From positions 1-64,000 of the forward strand of contig NZ_ASJB01000031.1 in the NCBI RefSeq assembly GCF_000478275.1: a stretch of DNA of 64,000 nucleotides, written 5' to 3'. Below are positions 8,544 to 16,424 of this stretch, piece after piece (the first letter of the stretch is position 1; every line of letters begins with the position of its first letter). The notes under the pieces were generated by a model that did not search any database, was not told the origin of the DNA, and saw only the letters and a list, made by a program, of their open reading frames with translations. The translations under genes were made by a program, and so were the position numbers. Source of the DNA: Amycolatopsis orientalis DSM 40040 = KCTC 9412. GTDB taxonomy: Bacteria > Actinomycetota > Actinomycetes > Mycobacteriales > Pseudonocardiaceae.

Positions 8544-9872
8544 ATGAACGAGCTGCCTGTCGTGGTGATCGGGGCCGGGCCGGTGGGGCTGGCGGCCGCC
8601 GCGGAGTTGGTGGAGCGGGGTGTCGAGCCGCTGGTGCTGGAGCGCGGCGCGCAGGCCGGCGCGGATGTGGCGGCGTGGAATCACGTGCGGTTGTTCTCGC
8701 CGTGGTCCGAACTCGTCGCCCCGGCGGCCGGACGGCTGCTGGAGACGACCGGCTGGACCCAGCCCGACGTCGCGGCGTACCCGACGGGCTCGGACTGGGC
8801 CAACCGGTATCTGCGACCGTTGGCGGCGGCGCTCGGTGACCGGGTCCGCTTCCACGCCGAGGTGATCGGCATCGCCCGCCGGGGACGCGACCGGGTCGTG
8901 GACAGCGGCCGCGACGACGAGCCGTTCACCGTGCACGTCCACGCCGCCGACGGCGCGGAGGAGCGGATCGCGGCGCGGGCCGTGATCGACGCGTCCGGCA
9001 CGTGGTCGACGCCCAACCCGCTCGGCGGTGAAGGTCTCCCCGCCGTCGGTGAGCGCGCGGCGGCAAAGCGGATCGCTTACCGGGTCCCGAATCTGGGCGA
9101 CGAAACCGGGCGAGCGCGGTACGCGGGCAAACACGTGGTGGTCGCAGGCAGCGGACATTCGGCACTGACCGCACTGGTCGCCTTGTCCGGCCTGGCGAAG
9201 GACGGCACGCGGATCAGCTGGGTGCTGCGCCGGGGCGCGGTCGGCAACACCTTCGGCGGGGGTGAGGCCGATCAGCTTCCCGCGCGGGGCGCGCTGGGCC
9301 TGCGCGCCCGGGAAGCGGTGGAATCCGGGCTGATCACGGTGGTGACCGGATTCCGCACCGAGGCGGTCGAACGCGACACCGCGGGACGGCTGACCCTCGT
9401 CTCCTCCGGCGGACAGCGGATCGAGCAGGTCGACGAGGTCGTGACCCTGTCCGGATTCCGGCCCGATCTCACCTGGCTGTCGGAGATCCGGCTGGAGCTG
9501 GATCCGACACTGCAGGCACCGCTCGCGCTCGCGCCGCTGATCGACCCGAACGTCCACTCCTGCGGAACCGTGTATCCGCACGGCGCCAAGGAACTCGCGC
9601 ATCCGGAGAAGGACTTCTACCTGGCCGGAATGAAAAGCTACGGCCGGGCACCGACGTTCCTCGCCATGACCGGCTACGAACAGGTCCGTAGCATCGCCGC
9701 CCAGCTCGCCGGTGACCACGAAGCGGCCGGGCGAGTCGAGCTGCGGATGGCCGAGACCGGAGTCTGCGGCGGGGCCGGCCTGTTCGACGAACCGGACGAC
9801 GCACCGGCCGCCAGTGGCTGCTGCGCCACCTCGGCGCCGGAAGTCCTCACGCTGTCCGCGCCGTCGCGCTGA
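8544..9872 (+). CDS. ArsO-like FAD/NAD(P)-binding flavoprotein with C-terminal Cys pairs
   Basis: The product is 442 aa from the ATG at 8544, with AAGGG 9 bp upstream; an ATG at 8538 is too close to that site. An N-terminal FAD Rossmann motif VVVIGAGPVGLAAAAEL and a second nucleotide-binding motif VVAGSGHSALTALV near residue 205 mark a flavin monooxygenase-like oxidoreductase. The ending carries cysteines (CGGAG, SGCCATS) typical of arsenic-associated proteins. It leads an operon with the MFS gene (5-bp gap) and a second flavoprotein. A redox reaction on an organoarsenical is a reasonable inference; the chemistry is unproven. Confidence 0.8.
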   Translation: MNELPVVVIGAGPVGLAAAAELVERGVEPLVLERGAQAGADVAAWNHVRLFSPWSELVAPAAGRLLETTGWTQPDVAAYPTGSDWANRYLRPLAAALGDRVRFHAEVIGIARRGRDRVVDSGRDDEPFTVHVHAADGAEERIAARAVIDASGTWSTPNPLGGEGLPAVGERAAAKRIAYRVPNLGDETGRARYAGKHVVVAGSGHSALTALVALSGLAKDGTRISWVLRRGAVGNTFGGGEADQLPARGALGLRAREAVESGLITVVTGFRTEAVERDTAGRLTLVSSGGQRIEQVDEVVTLSGFRPDLTWLSEIRLELDPTLQAPLALAPLIDPNVHSCGTVYPHGAKELAHPEKDFYLAGMKSYGRAPTFLAMTGYEQVRSIAAQLAGDHEAAGRVELRMAETGVCGGAGLFDEPDDAPAASGCCATSAPEVLTLSAPSR

Positions 9873-9877
9873 CCGCC

Positions 9878-11104
9878 GTGCCGATCGCGACCGCCGCGGC
9901 GTCGCCCGGGCTGACCACCTCCGGGTTACGCCGCGTGCTGTCCGTCCTCTGCGTCACCGAGATCACCAGCTGGGGCATCCTCTTCTACGCCTTCCCTGTG
10001 CTGGCACCAGAAATCAGCCAGACCACGGGCTGGTCGACGGCATGGGTGGTCGCGGCGTTCTCGGCCGGTCAGGTCGTCGCCGCGCTGACCGGGATCCCGG
10101 TCGGGCGGTGGCTCGACCGCAGAGGTCCCCGCTCGGTGATGACGGCCGGATCGGCAGTGGCGGTGCCCGCGGTCGTGGCCGTCGCACTGGCGCAGAACCT
10201 GGTGTGGTTCACCGTGGCGTGGCTGCTGGCCGGGGTCGCGATGGGCGCGGTGCTGTACCCACCCGCGTTCGCCGCCCTGACCCGCTGGTACGGGCCGCGG
10301 CGCGTGTTCGCGCTGACCGTGCTCACCCTCGCCGCGGGCCTGGCGAGCACGGTGTTCGCGCCACTGACCGCACTACTCACCGCACACCTGGACTGGCGGG
10401 ACACCTACCTCGTTCTCGCCGCTGTGCTGGCCGTCGTCACCATCCCGGCGCACCTGTGGGGCTTACGGGGACCGTGGCCGGCCGCCGAGCCGCCGCCCGG
10501 CACCCAACCGGAGCACAGCGACCCGGCACGGATCGCGAGGAGCATCTCGTTCCGGGGCTTGGTGATCGCGTTCAGCCTGGCGGCGTTCGCCGTCTACGCC
10601 GGGGTGATCAACCTCGTGCCGCTGCTCACCGAACGCGGCGTCAGCGGCACGACAGCGGCGATCGCGCTCGGTCTCGGCGGCGCCGGGCAAGTGCTGGGAC
10701 GCCTCGGCTACACCACGCTGACCCGGTTGACCACGGTTCGAACCCGGACGGCGATCGTGTTCGGCGCCGCCGCTGTGACCACGGCCGTGCTCGGTCTGAT
10801 CACCACCACGGCCGGTCTGATCGTCGCCGCGATCGTGGCGGGGATGGCGCGCGGGGTGTTCACGCTCCTGCAGGCCACCGCGGTGGCCGACCGGTGGGGC
10901 GCCACACATTACGGGCGCCTCAACGCGCTGCTGCAAGCGCCGCTGACCATCACCGTCGCGCTCGCTCCCTGGGCCGGGGCGGCGATCGCGAGCGGCCTCG
11001 GCGGATACTCGCCGACCTTCCTCGTGCTCGCCGCGGTCACCGTGGCCGCCGCGGTCCTCACTCTCGCGAGCACACCCCGACTTCTTCCTGGGAGGACTTC
11101 ATGA
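9878..11104 (+). CDS. MFS transporter in arsenic operon
   Basis: The product is 408 aa with a GTG start. About twelve hydrophobic segments and the MFS loop 2-3 signature (GRWLDRRGPRSVM) are present. It begins 5 bp after the flavoprotein stop and its own stop overlaps the next start (ATGA), so the three genes form one transcript. Its place next to an ArsN-type acetyltransferase and flavoproteins suggests export of an arsenical or its modified form. The substrate cannot be read from sequence. Confidence 0.85.
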   Translation: MPIATAAASPGLTTSGLRRVLSVLCVTEITSWGILFYAFPVLAPEISQTTGWSTAWVVAAFSAGQVVAALTGIPVGRWLDRRGPRSVMTAGSAVAVPAVVAVALAQNLVWFTVAWLLAGVAMGAVLYPPAFAALTRWYGPRRVFALTVLTLAAGLASTVFAPLTALLTAHLDWRDTYLVLAAVLAVVTIPAHLWGLRGPWPAAEPPPGTQPEHSDPARIARSISFRGLVIAFSLAAFAVYAGVINLVPLLTERGVSGTTAAIALGLGGAGQVLGRLGYTTLTRLTTVRTRTAIVFGAAAVTTAVLGLITTTAGLIVAAIVAGMARGVFTLLQATAVADRWGATHYGRLNALLQAPLTITVALAPWAGAAIASGLGGYSPTFLVLAAVTVAAAVLTLASTPRLLPGRTS

Positions 11105-12189
11105 ACGACCACGACGCGATCATCGTCGGCGGAGGCCAGGCCGGTCTCGCCGCCGCCCACGCCCTGCGCAGCAGAGGCCTGCGCCCGGTGATCCTCGAGG
11201 CCGGGGCCGAACCTGTCGGGTCCTGGCCCCGCTACTACGACTCGCTGACCCTCTTCTCCCCCGCCCGCTACAGCAGGCTCCCCGGCCTGGCCTTCCCCGG
11301 CGATCCCGAGCGCTACCCGCACCGCGACGACGTCGTGGACTATCTGCGCCGCTACGCCTCCTGTCTGGACACCGACATCCGTACCGGCTACCACGTCGAC
11401 GCTGTCACCCACGACGACGGCGTCTTCACCGTGCACACCGCCGGAGAAACCGCGCTCACCGCGCCGATCCTCGTCGCCGCGTCCGGAGGCTTCTCCCAGC
11501 CGTTCCGCCCCGAACTGCCCGGCATGGACACCTTCACCGGAATTCTTTTGCACAGCAGCGAGTACCACGGCCCGGGATCCTTCTCCGGGCAGCGCGTGGT
11601 CGTCGTCGGCGCGGGCAACTCCGCCGTCCAGATCGCCACCGAACTCGCCGCCCACGCCCGCGTCACTCTCGCCACCCGCGCACCGGTGAAGTTCGCGCCG
11701 CAGCGTCCGTTCGGGAAGGACGTGCATTTCTGGTCCGCCGCCGTCGGGTTCGACCATCTGCCGATCGGGCACCTGCTGAAGAAGCCCCTCACCTCACCGG
11801 TCAACGACCCCGGCATCTACAAAGCCGCGATCCGTCAAGGACGACCGGACCAGCGCCGCCTGTTCACCACCATCGACGGCGACACCGTGGTCTGGCCGGA
11901 CGGGACACGCGAACACGTCGACACCATCCTGCTCGCCACCGGCTTCCGCCCCGGACTGTCCTACCTGGACGGGCTCGGCGCACTCGCACCGGATGACCGG
12001 CCGCTGCATGACCGCGGCCTGTCCAACACCCACCCGGGACTGGCCTACGTCGGCCTGGAATGGCAACGCAGCTTCGCCTCCGCCACCCTGCGCGGCGTCG
12101 GCCGCGACGCCCACTACGTGACCAAACGCCTTCTGCCCGCCGACTCCTCATCGAAGACGAAGTGCTGCCAACCCGCATCGGCGCGGTGA
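11101..12189 (+). CDS. ArsO-like flavin-dependent monooxygenase
   Basis: The product is 362 aa, with its start overlapping the MFS stop (ATGA). It has a FAD motif AIIVGGGQAGLAAAHAL at residues 6-22, a second GxGxxG motif VVVVGAGNSAVQIA near 160 and a conserved DTILLATGFRP segment near 265. It resembles the flavoprotein encoded at 16425-17486 and the ArsO family found in ars operons. The C terminus ends with KTKCCQ, again a cysteine pair. It probably uses NADPH and FAD in arsenical metabolism; the exact reaction is unknown. Confidence 0.82.
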   Translation: MNDHDAIIVGGGQAGLAAAHALRSRGLRPVILEAGAEPVGSWPRYYDSLTLFSPARYSRLPGLAFPGDPERYPHRDDVVDYLRRYASCLDTDIRTGYHVDAVTHDDGVFTVHTAGETALTAPILVAASGGFSQPFRPELPGMDTFTGILLHSSEYHGPGSFSGQRVVVVGAGNSAVQIATELAAHARVTLATRAPVKFAPQRPFGKDVHFWSAAVGFDHLPIGHLLKKPLTSPVNDPGIYKAAIRQGRPDQRRLFTTIDGDTVVWPDGTREHVDTILLATGFRPGLSYLDGLGALAPDDRPLHDRGLSNTHPGLAYVGLEWQRSFASATLRGVGRDAHYVTKRLLPADSSSKTKCCQPASAR

Positions 12190-12253
12190 CACATCTGGCA
12201 CCCAGGGATCGCACATGATGCGATCCTGGGCGTCAAGGACAGGAGGCCGATCC

Positions 12254-13591
12254 GTGGGTTGTGAGCCACTCATCCTGGTGATCGAGACCGCGGCGGGGAC
12301 CGTGATCCGGCGTATCCCGGACGCCTCCCCGCTGCCGGACGCCGCAACCCAGGGATACGCGGCCGAGGACGCCGTCCGGGACGCCGCCGCGACATGGGGT
12401 TTGCCGGACTTCGTGTTCCCGCCCGAGCAGCAACGCACAGGCTCGGGAACACGCGAACTCGGCGACGGGCTGCTCCTGGTCGGCGGCCACGCTGCGGTCG
12501 TCCAGTCCAAGAGCCGGGTCGGCCCCACCGACAAACGGGAGCGTGAACTGTCCTGGCTGAACAAGAACGTGACGAAAGCGCTCAGCCAGGGCAGCGGAAC
12601 CGTGCGGCGCCTCAAGCTCGCCGCCGCGGCGATGACCAACGCGCGCGGGCGGACCATCCAAGTGGCAGGCGAGGACTACGAGTGGCTGACGGTCGTGGTG
12701 ATCGACCACGCGGATCCTCCTCGCGGTTACCTGCCTCCCCCGGCACCGACCGACGTCCCGGCGATCGTGATCCTCCGCCGGGACTGGGAGTTCCTGTTCG
12801 ATCACCTGCGCTCCACCCGCGCGGTGCTGGCCTACCTCATGCGCGCGGCCGGCGGCGACGCCGTCGAACTCGGCGACGAGCCACGCCGCTACCACGAATA
12901 CACCCTCGCCGACATCGAAGCCATTCCCGGGGCCGTGGATCCGGAGGTGGCCTCGCTGCTGGACGCGAAACCGTGGGAGACGCTCTCCGTCGCCCGGGCA
13001 CCGCTGCATCCCGCCGGACACGACGAACAGGCGCCGCACGTCATGCTCCGCATGATCATGGAGGACGTGGCGGAGACCCCGATTCCGGAAGGACGCGACG
13101 CGGATCTGCTGCTCATGCTCGCCGCCCTGGACGGCTTGCCGGTCGAGCACCGGACCGAACTCGGCCGCACCCTGATCAGGTTCATCGAGTCCGCGGCCCA
13201 GCACACCAAGCCCGGCACCCTCATCCACAGCCGCACGGTCGTCCCGTCCCCTGGCGACTTCACTCCCCTGCAGTTCGTGGTCGCCTCACGCCTCTCCGAG
13301 GAGGCGCGCGATGCCCTGCTGATCCGGCTGCAGGTCCTGCACCACGACTACAGCACCGCCATCGGCGACTGGGAGCACTGCACGCTCGGCGTCATGCTCA
13401 CCCCCTCCACCGCGCCCGGACGGCTGTGGGACACCAGCACCACAGCGCTCTGGGGAGACCAAGAACTGGCGCCCGAGGTGATCGAGGAGGCGCGAGCCCT
13501 CATCAACGAAGCCGCATCACGCGCGGCGTCCGCGAACGAGGATCACGATCCCGGGACAAGCCCGGGCGCGGACAGCAACCCCGACAGCTGA
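12254..13591 (+). CDS. hypothetical protein with PD-(D/E)XK-like N-terminal region
   Basis: The product is 445 aa. The GTG start at 12254 is preferred because AGGAGG lies 7 bp upstream. The first 110 residues contain an acidic helix (AEDAVRDAAATWGL) followed by RELGDGLLLVGGHAAVVQSKSR. This fits the E...D...(E/Q)xK core of restriction-endonuclease-fold proteins. The rest is helical without a motif I recognise. It sits among arsenic genes and overlaps the convergent arsR by 49 bp. The nuclease suggestion is an inference from a short pattern. Confidence 0.6.
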   Translation: MGCEPLILVIETAAGTVIRRIPDASPLPDAATQGYAAEDAVRDAAATWGLPDFVFPPEQQRTGSGTRELGDGLLLVGGHAAVVQSKSRVGPTDKRERELSWLNKNVTKALSQGSGTVRRLKLAAAAMTNARGRTIQVAGEDYEWLTVVVIDHADPPRGYLPPPAPTDVPAIVILRRDWEFLFDHLRSTRAVLAYLMRAAGGDAVELGDEPRRYHEYTLADIEAIPGAVDPEVASLLDAKPWETLSVARAPLHPAGHDEQAPHVMLRMIMEDVAETPIPEGRDADLLLMLAALDGLPVEHRTELGRTLIRFIESAAQHTKPGTLIHSRTVVPSPGDFTPLQFVVASRLSEEARDALLIRLQVLHHDYSTAIGDWEHCTLGVMLTPSTAPGRLWDTSTTALWGDQELAPEVIEEARALINEAASRAASANEDHDPGTSPGADSNPDS

Positions 13592-13917
13592 CTCAGCGTC
13601 TCGGTGCGCGACCAGTAGTACACCCAAGTCCCTCGGCGTTCGCTGCCGACCAGACCCGCCTCGCGCAAGACCTTCAAGTGATGGGAGATCGTCGGCCCGG
13701 TCAGGTCGAACGCCGCGGTCAGATCACACACGCAGCTCTCCCCCTGCGCGGAGGTGATCAGCGACAGCAACCGCAGCCGCACGGGGTCACCGAGCGCCTT
13801 GAACGCCTTCGCCAGATCCACCGACTGCTCCGCCGTCAACGGCTCGGCCACCAGCGGCGCACAACAGCCCTGCTCGACCACCGGCAACAGCTTCAGATCC
13901 GACTCTGACTTCGACAC
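13543..13917 (-). CDS. arsR: ArsR/SmtB-family arsenite-responsive repressor
   Basis: The product is 124 aa. It is a winged-helix repressor with ALGDPVRLRLLSLI and the recognition segment TGPTISHHLKVLREAGLV. C62 and C64 in ESCVCDLT form the classic ArsR As(III)/Sb(III) site in helix alpha-3. An extra CC pair lies at residues 18-19. It is divergent from the cysteine-rich small-protein operon beginning at 13995, with which it shares a 77-bp control region. It most likely represses that operon and itself until arsenite binds. Confidence 0.92.
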   Translation of the reverse strand: MSKSESDLKLLPVVEQGCCAPLVAEPLTAEQSVDLAKAFKALGDPVRLRLLSLITSAQGESCVCDLTAAFDLTGPTISHHLKVLREAGLVGSERRGTWVYYWSRTETLSQLSGLLSAPGLVPGS

Positions 13918-13919
13918 CT

Positions 13920-13989
13920 GTCTATATTGACATCCATCTAAGCCGGGGGCAAACTGACACCACTGTTTCGATACGCGTCTAGATAGAGG
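13920..13989. promoter_or_regulatory. candidate ArsR operator/promoter region
   Basis: This lies between the divergent arsR and the gene at 13995. It is AT-richer than its surroundings and contains ATATTGACATCCATCTA at 13924-13940, which resembles known actinobacterial ArsR boxes and includes a TTGACA -35-like element. A second imperfect palindrome, TCTAGATAGA, starts at about 13979. Confidence 0.5.
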
Positions 13990-13994
13990 TTCCG

Positions 13995-14144
13995 ATGATC
14001 AAGCTCCTCCGTCGCCTGTTCACCAGCACGCCGACCGTCGACTACTGCGACTCGTGCGTCCAGGTGTGCACCGGCCAGTGCCGCGCCGACACCCTGCTCG
14101 ACACCGCTCGCGACCGGGCCCTGCAGCTGTCCTCGCGCTTCTGA
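13995..14144 (+). CDS. cysteine-rich mini-protein in ars operon
   Basis: The product is 49 aa. An ATG follows GATAGAGG. A basic N terminus (MIKLLRRLF) is followed by YCDSCVQVCTGQC, giving four cysteines in CxxC-x3-CxxxC spacing, then a short helix. It is the first gene after the divergent arsR. Its size and thiol density suggest a metal(loid)-binding or chaperone role for arsenite. No family is recognised. Confidence 0.65.
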   Translation: MIKLLRRLFTSTPTVDYCDSCVQVCTGQCRADTLLDTARDRALQLSSRF

Positions 14145-14171
14145 ATCCCTCCAACGACAAGGAGTTCTGCG

Positions 14172-14387
14172 ATGAGCAACGAAACTGTCGGCGGTTTCGC
14201 CGGCAACCCGGCCGAAGCCTTCACCCCGCCGGCCTCGAGCGGCTGTTGCGGCACCACCCCCGTCAGCCCGGCAACGGCCACGAGCACCTGCTGCGGAACC
14301 ACCGAGGCCGCGACCGCGGCAGGATCGTGCTGCGACCCGGCCGCGAAGGCAGACACCGTGGCCAGCGGCGCCGGTTGCTGTTCATGA
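14172..14387 (+). CDS. small protein with four Cys-Cys pairs
   Basis: The product is 71 aa and is preceded by AAGGAG. It is low-complexity, rich in Ala, Thr and Ser, and has vicinal cysteine pairs in SGCCG, TCCG, SCCD and GCCS spaced about 14-17 residues apart. Vicinal thiols bind trivalent arsenicals strongly, so a sequestration or shuttle function is inferred from composition. Its stop overlaps the next start (ATGA), coupling it to the M28 peptidase gene. Confidence 0.7.
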   Translation: MSNETVGGFAGNPAEAFTPPASSGCCGTTPVSPATATSTCCGTTEAATAAGSCCDPAAKADTVASGAGCCS

Positions 14388-15592
14388 CCCCGACGGTGTC
14401 CGGCCCGCGGTTGAAGGCGACGGTCGCCGCGTTGGCCGACGACCGGTTCGCGGGCCGTCGGGTGGGAACGCCCGGCGGCCATGCGGCCGGTCTCTGGCTC
14501 GCGGGACAGCTGCGGGCGATCGGCGCGTCGGTCACCACCGACGAGTTTCCCGTGGCCGATGTGCGGGAGCTGTACCGCACACCCGAGTTCTCCTGGAGCG
14601 CGGGATCGACGCATCAGCGAGAGGTGCACCGCCGAGACTTCGCCGAGCACCTTGTCTCGGCGGACTTGCCCACGCGCCGTACGGGCGAGCTCGCGTTCGC
14701 CGATTCCGATGAGTGGCGGGATAAATGGGTACTCGCGCCGGAACTGGGGGTTGCGGCGCGGGCACGGCTTGAGGGTGCGGCGGGGTTGCTGGTGGCTCGC
14801 GGGACCGACACCGCGGGCTGGATGCCGAAGATGATCGCCGGGCCGCCGGTGGGCGCTCTTCCCGTCATCGCCGTGCGAACCGGTCTCCACGACGAGATGG
14901 CCCGTGTGGGAGCGGGCACGGTGACTGCCTCGATACCGATACGAGCTGTCGAGGTGATCGGTTCGAACGTGCACGGCGTGTGCCGCGAACCCGCCGCCGG
15001 GTCGCCGGGTGTGCTGCTGACCGCGCACTTCGATGGCGTGGGCGACGACCCGCAGCAGCGGTTGCCCGCCGCCGCGGACAACGCCTCCGGGGTCGCCGTC
15101 GTCCTCGAAGCCACGCGCGTGCTCGTGCCACTGCTGCCGGACCACATCGGGCTGGCGGTGAGCCTGCTCGACGGTGAGGAAGCCGGGGCGCGCGGGGCCG
15201 CGCACCACGCACCCGGCGTCCGGCCCGGCACGTACGTGATCAATGTCGACGGCGCCGCACAGCTCGGAGACGGCGCCGCGGTCGAAGCGGGCGGTCCCGC
15301 GCACGACCTGCTGGCCGCGCTCGACCAGGCAGGCCGGGAAACCGGAGTGCCCTTGCGAGCAGGGGCGATGCCCTCGGACAACCGCCGCTACGCCGCCGCC
15401 GGGCTGCCCGCGATCGGGATCGGCATGGGAATGCCCGGCTACCAGACCCCGGCCGAGACGGTGGACCGAGTCGAAACCGAGACGCTGCTCGCGGCGACCC
15501 GGCTCGTCGTGGAGACCGTGCTCCGACTGGCGATCCACCCACGAGGGTCAACCGCGTTGCCTCACACGGACGAATTACAACGCAAGGGGTGA
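14384..15592 (+). CDS. M28-family zinc peptidase
   Basis: The product is 402 aa, with its ATG overlapping the preceding stop. Metal-ligand motifs of M28 aminopeptidases are in order: LLTAHFDGVGDDP, AAADNASGVAVVLE and LLDGEEAGARGA, with a late histidine/aspartate region (AIGIGMGMPGYQT). No signal peptide is seen, so it is probably cytoplasmic. A peptidase inside an arsenic operon is unusual; it could act on a peptide-linked arsenical or an acylated conjugate, but that is speculation. The catalytic family is well supported. Confidence 0.82.
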   Translation: MTPTVSGPRLKATVAALADDRFAGRRVGTPGGHAAGLWLAGQLRAIGASVTTDEFPVADVRELYRTPEFSWSAGSTHQREVHRRDFAEHLVSADLPTRRTGELAFADSDEWRDKWVLAPELGVAARARLEGAAGLLVARGTDTAGWMPKMIAGPPVGALPVIAVRTGLHDEMARVGAGTVTASIPIRAVEVIGSNVHGVCREPAAGSPGVLLTAHFDGVGDDPQQRLPAAADNASGVAVVLEATRVLVPLLPDHIGLAVSLLDGEEAGARGAAHHAPGVRPGTYVINVDGAAQLGDGAAVEAGGPAHDLLAALDQAGRETGVPLRAGAMPSDNRRYAAAGLPAIGIGMGMPGYQTPAETVDRVETETLLAATRLVVETVLRLAIHPRGSTALPHTDELQRKG

Positions 15593-15625
15593 GAGTCCCG
15601 CCGTCCGCCGGACCGGAACAGCCGA

Positions 15626-16420
15626 GTGACCAGCGGCGATCATGTTCCTAGCGTGGAGGAGGTGGCAGGCTACCGAAGACTTCCCCGCAACCAGTACGAG
15701 TGTTCGTCCTGCGGGAAGGCCCACGTGTACGGATCCCAGCGCGGCGAAGAATGCCGGCGATCAGCGCACGGTTCGTCGTCCCGGTCCACGTCGGGGCGGG
15801 CCCCGGTCCACCGGCCGAGCTGGACATCGCCACCCGCAGCGATCCGGCACACGCCGCCGAGAACTTCGCCGCGTCCCGCGCCAGCGCCTCAGCCGCCCCG
15901 AGTCGTCGCGCCGAAGCCAGCCCCGAAGATCGAGCGCCGCCGGCGCGCCAGAGCAGAGCTGGGCCGCTTCCGGGCGCACATCGCTGACGACGTCGTGACC
16001 TACGCGTTCGATCAGGACGGCTTCTACGTCCGGGTCGCCGACCGCACGCTCGACAACCTCCCGTGGCTCTACAAGACCCGCCGCAAAGGCCACTTCCTCT
16101 GCCTCCGCCTCACCGAACTGGCGACAAGTCTCGACCCGGGCACCTACGCCAAACTCACCCAGACCCCGATCCGCGATGGGGTCCTCCGGCTGCGGTTTCC
16201 ACGGTTCCTCGCCGACGTGCTGAGCTCGACGGCCGTGTTCGGGGTCAAGCAGATCCTCGGCGCACTCCCATACGACCACCTGGCTACGACGCTGAAAGTG
16301 ATGATTCCCTTGGTGTGCCCCGATCTCGCTGTCTGCCCGGCACGCGCGGAGGTGCTCAAGACCTACGCCTCACCTGCACTGGCCGACCAGCTGAAGACGA
16401 TCGCCGCAGGCGCCGGCTGA
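15626..16420 (+). CDS. hypothetical protein with N-terminal zinc ribbon
   Basis: The product is 264 aa with a GTG start. Residues 25-43 carry a YECSSCGK...GEEC pattern suggesting a small zinc-binding ribbon. A proline/serine-rich linker follows, then a conserved-looking 150-residue domain from about residue 108 with no motif I know. It follows the M28 gene by 33 bp in the same direction and converges on the ArsO gene. Function unknown. Confidence 0.6.
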   Translation: MTSGDHVPSVEEVAGYRRLPRNQYECSSCGKAHVYGSQRGEECRRSAHGSSSRSTSGRAPVHRPSWTSPPAAIRHTPPRTSPRPAPAPQPPRVVAPKPAPKIERRRRARAELGRFRAHIADDVVTYAFDQDGFYVRVADRTLDNLPWLYKTRRKGHFLCLRLTELATSLDPGTYAKLTQTPIRDGVLRLRFPRFLADVLSSTAVFGVKQILGALPYDHLATTLKVMIPLVCPDLAVCPARAEVLKTYASPALADQLKTIAAGAG

Positions 16421-16424
16421 GCGG

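Noticed and set aside
7306..8547. Plus-strand open frame of 413 codons
   Set aside because: Antisense to the ArsR-ArsN gene and its upstream region; no family features.
9712..11100. Upstream extension of the flavoprotein at 11101
   Set aside because: This part of the open frame is the MFS gene read in another frame; the real start is the ATG overlapping the MFS stop.
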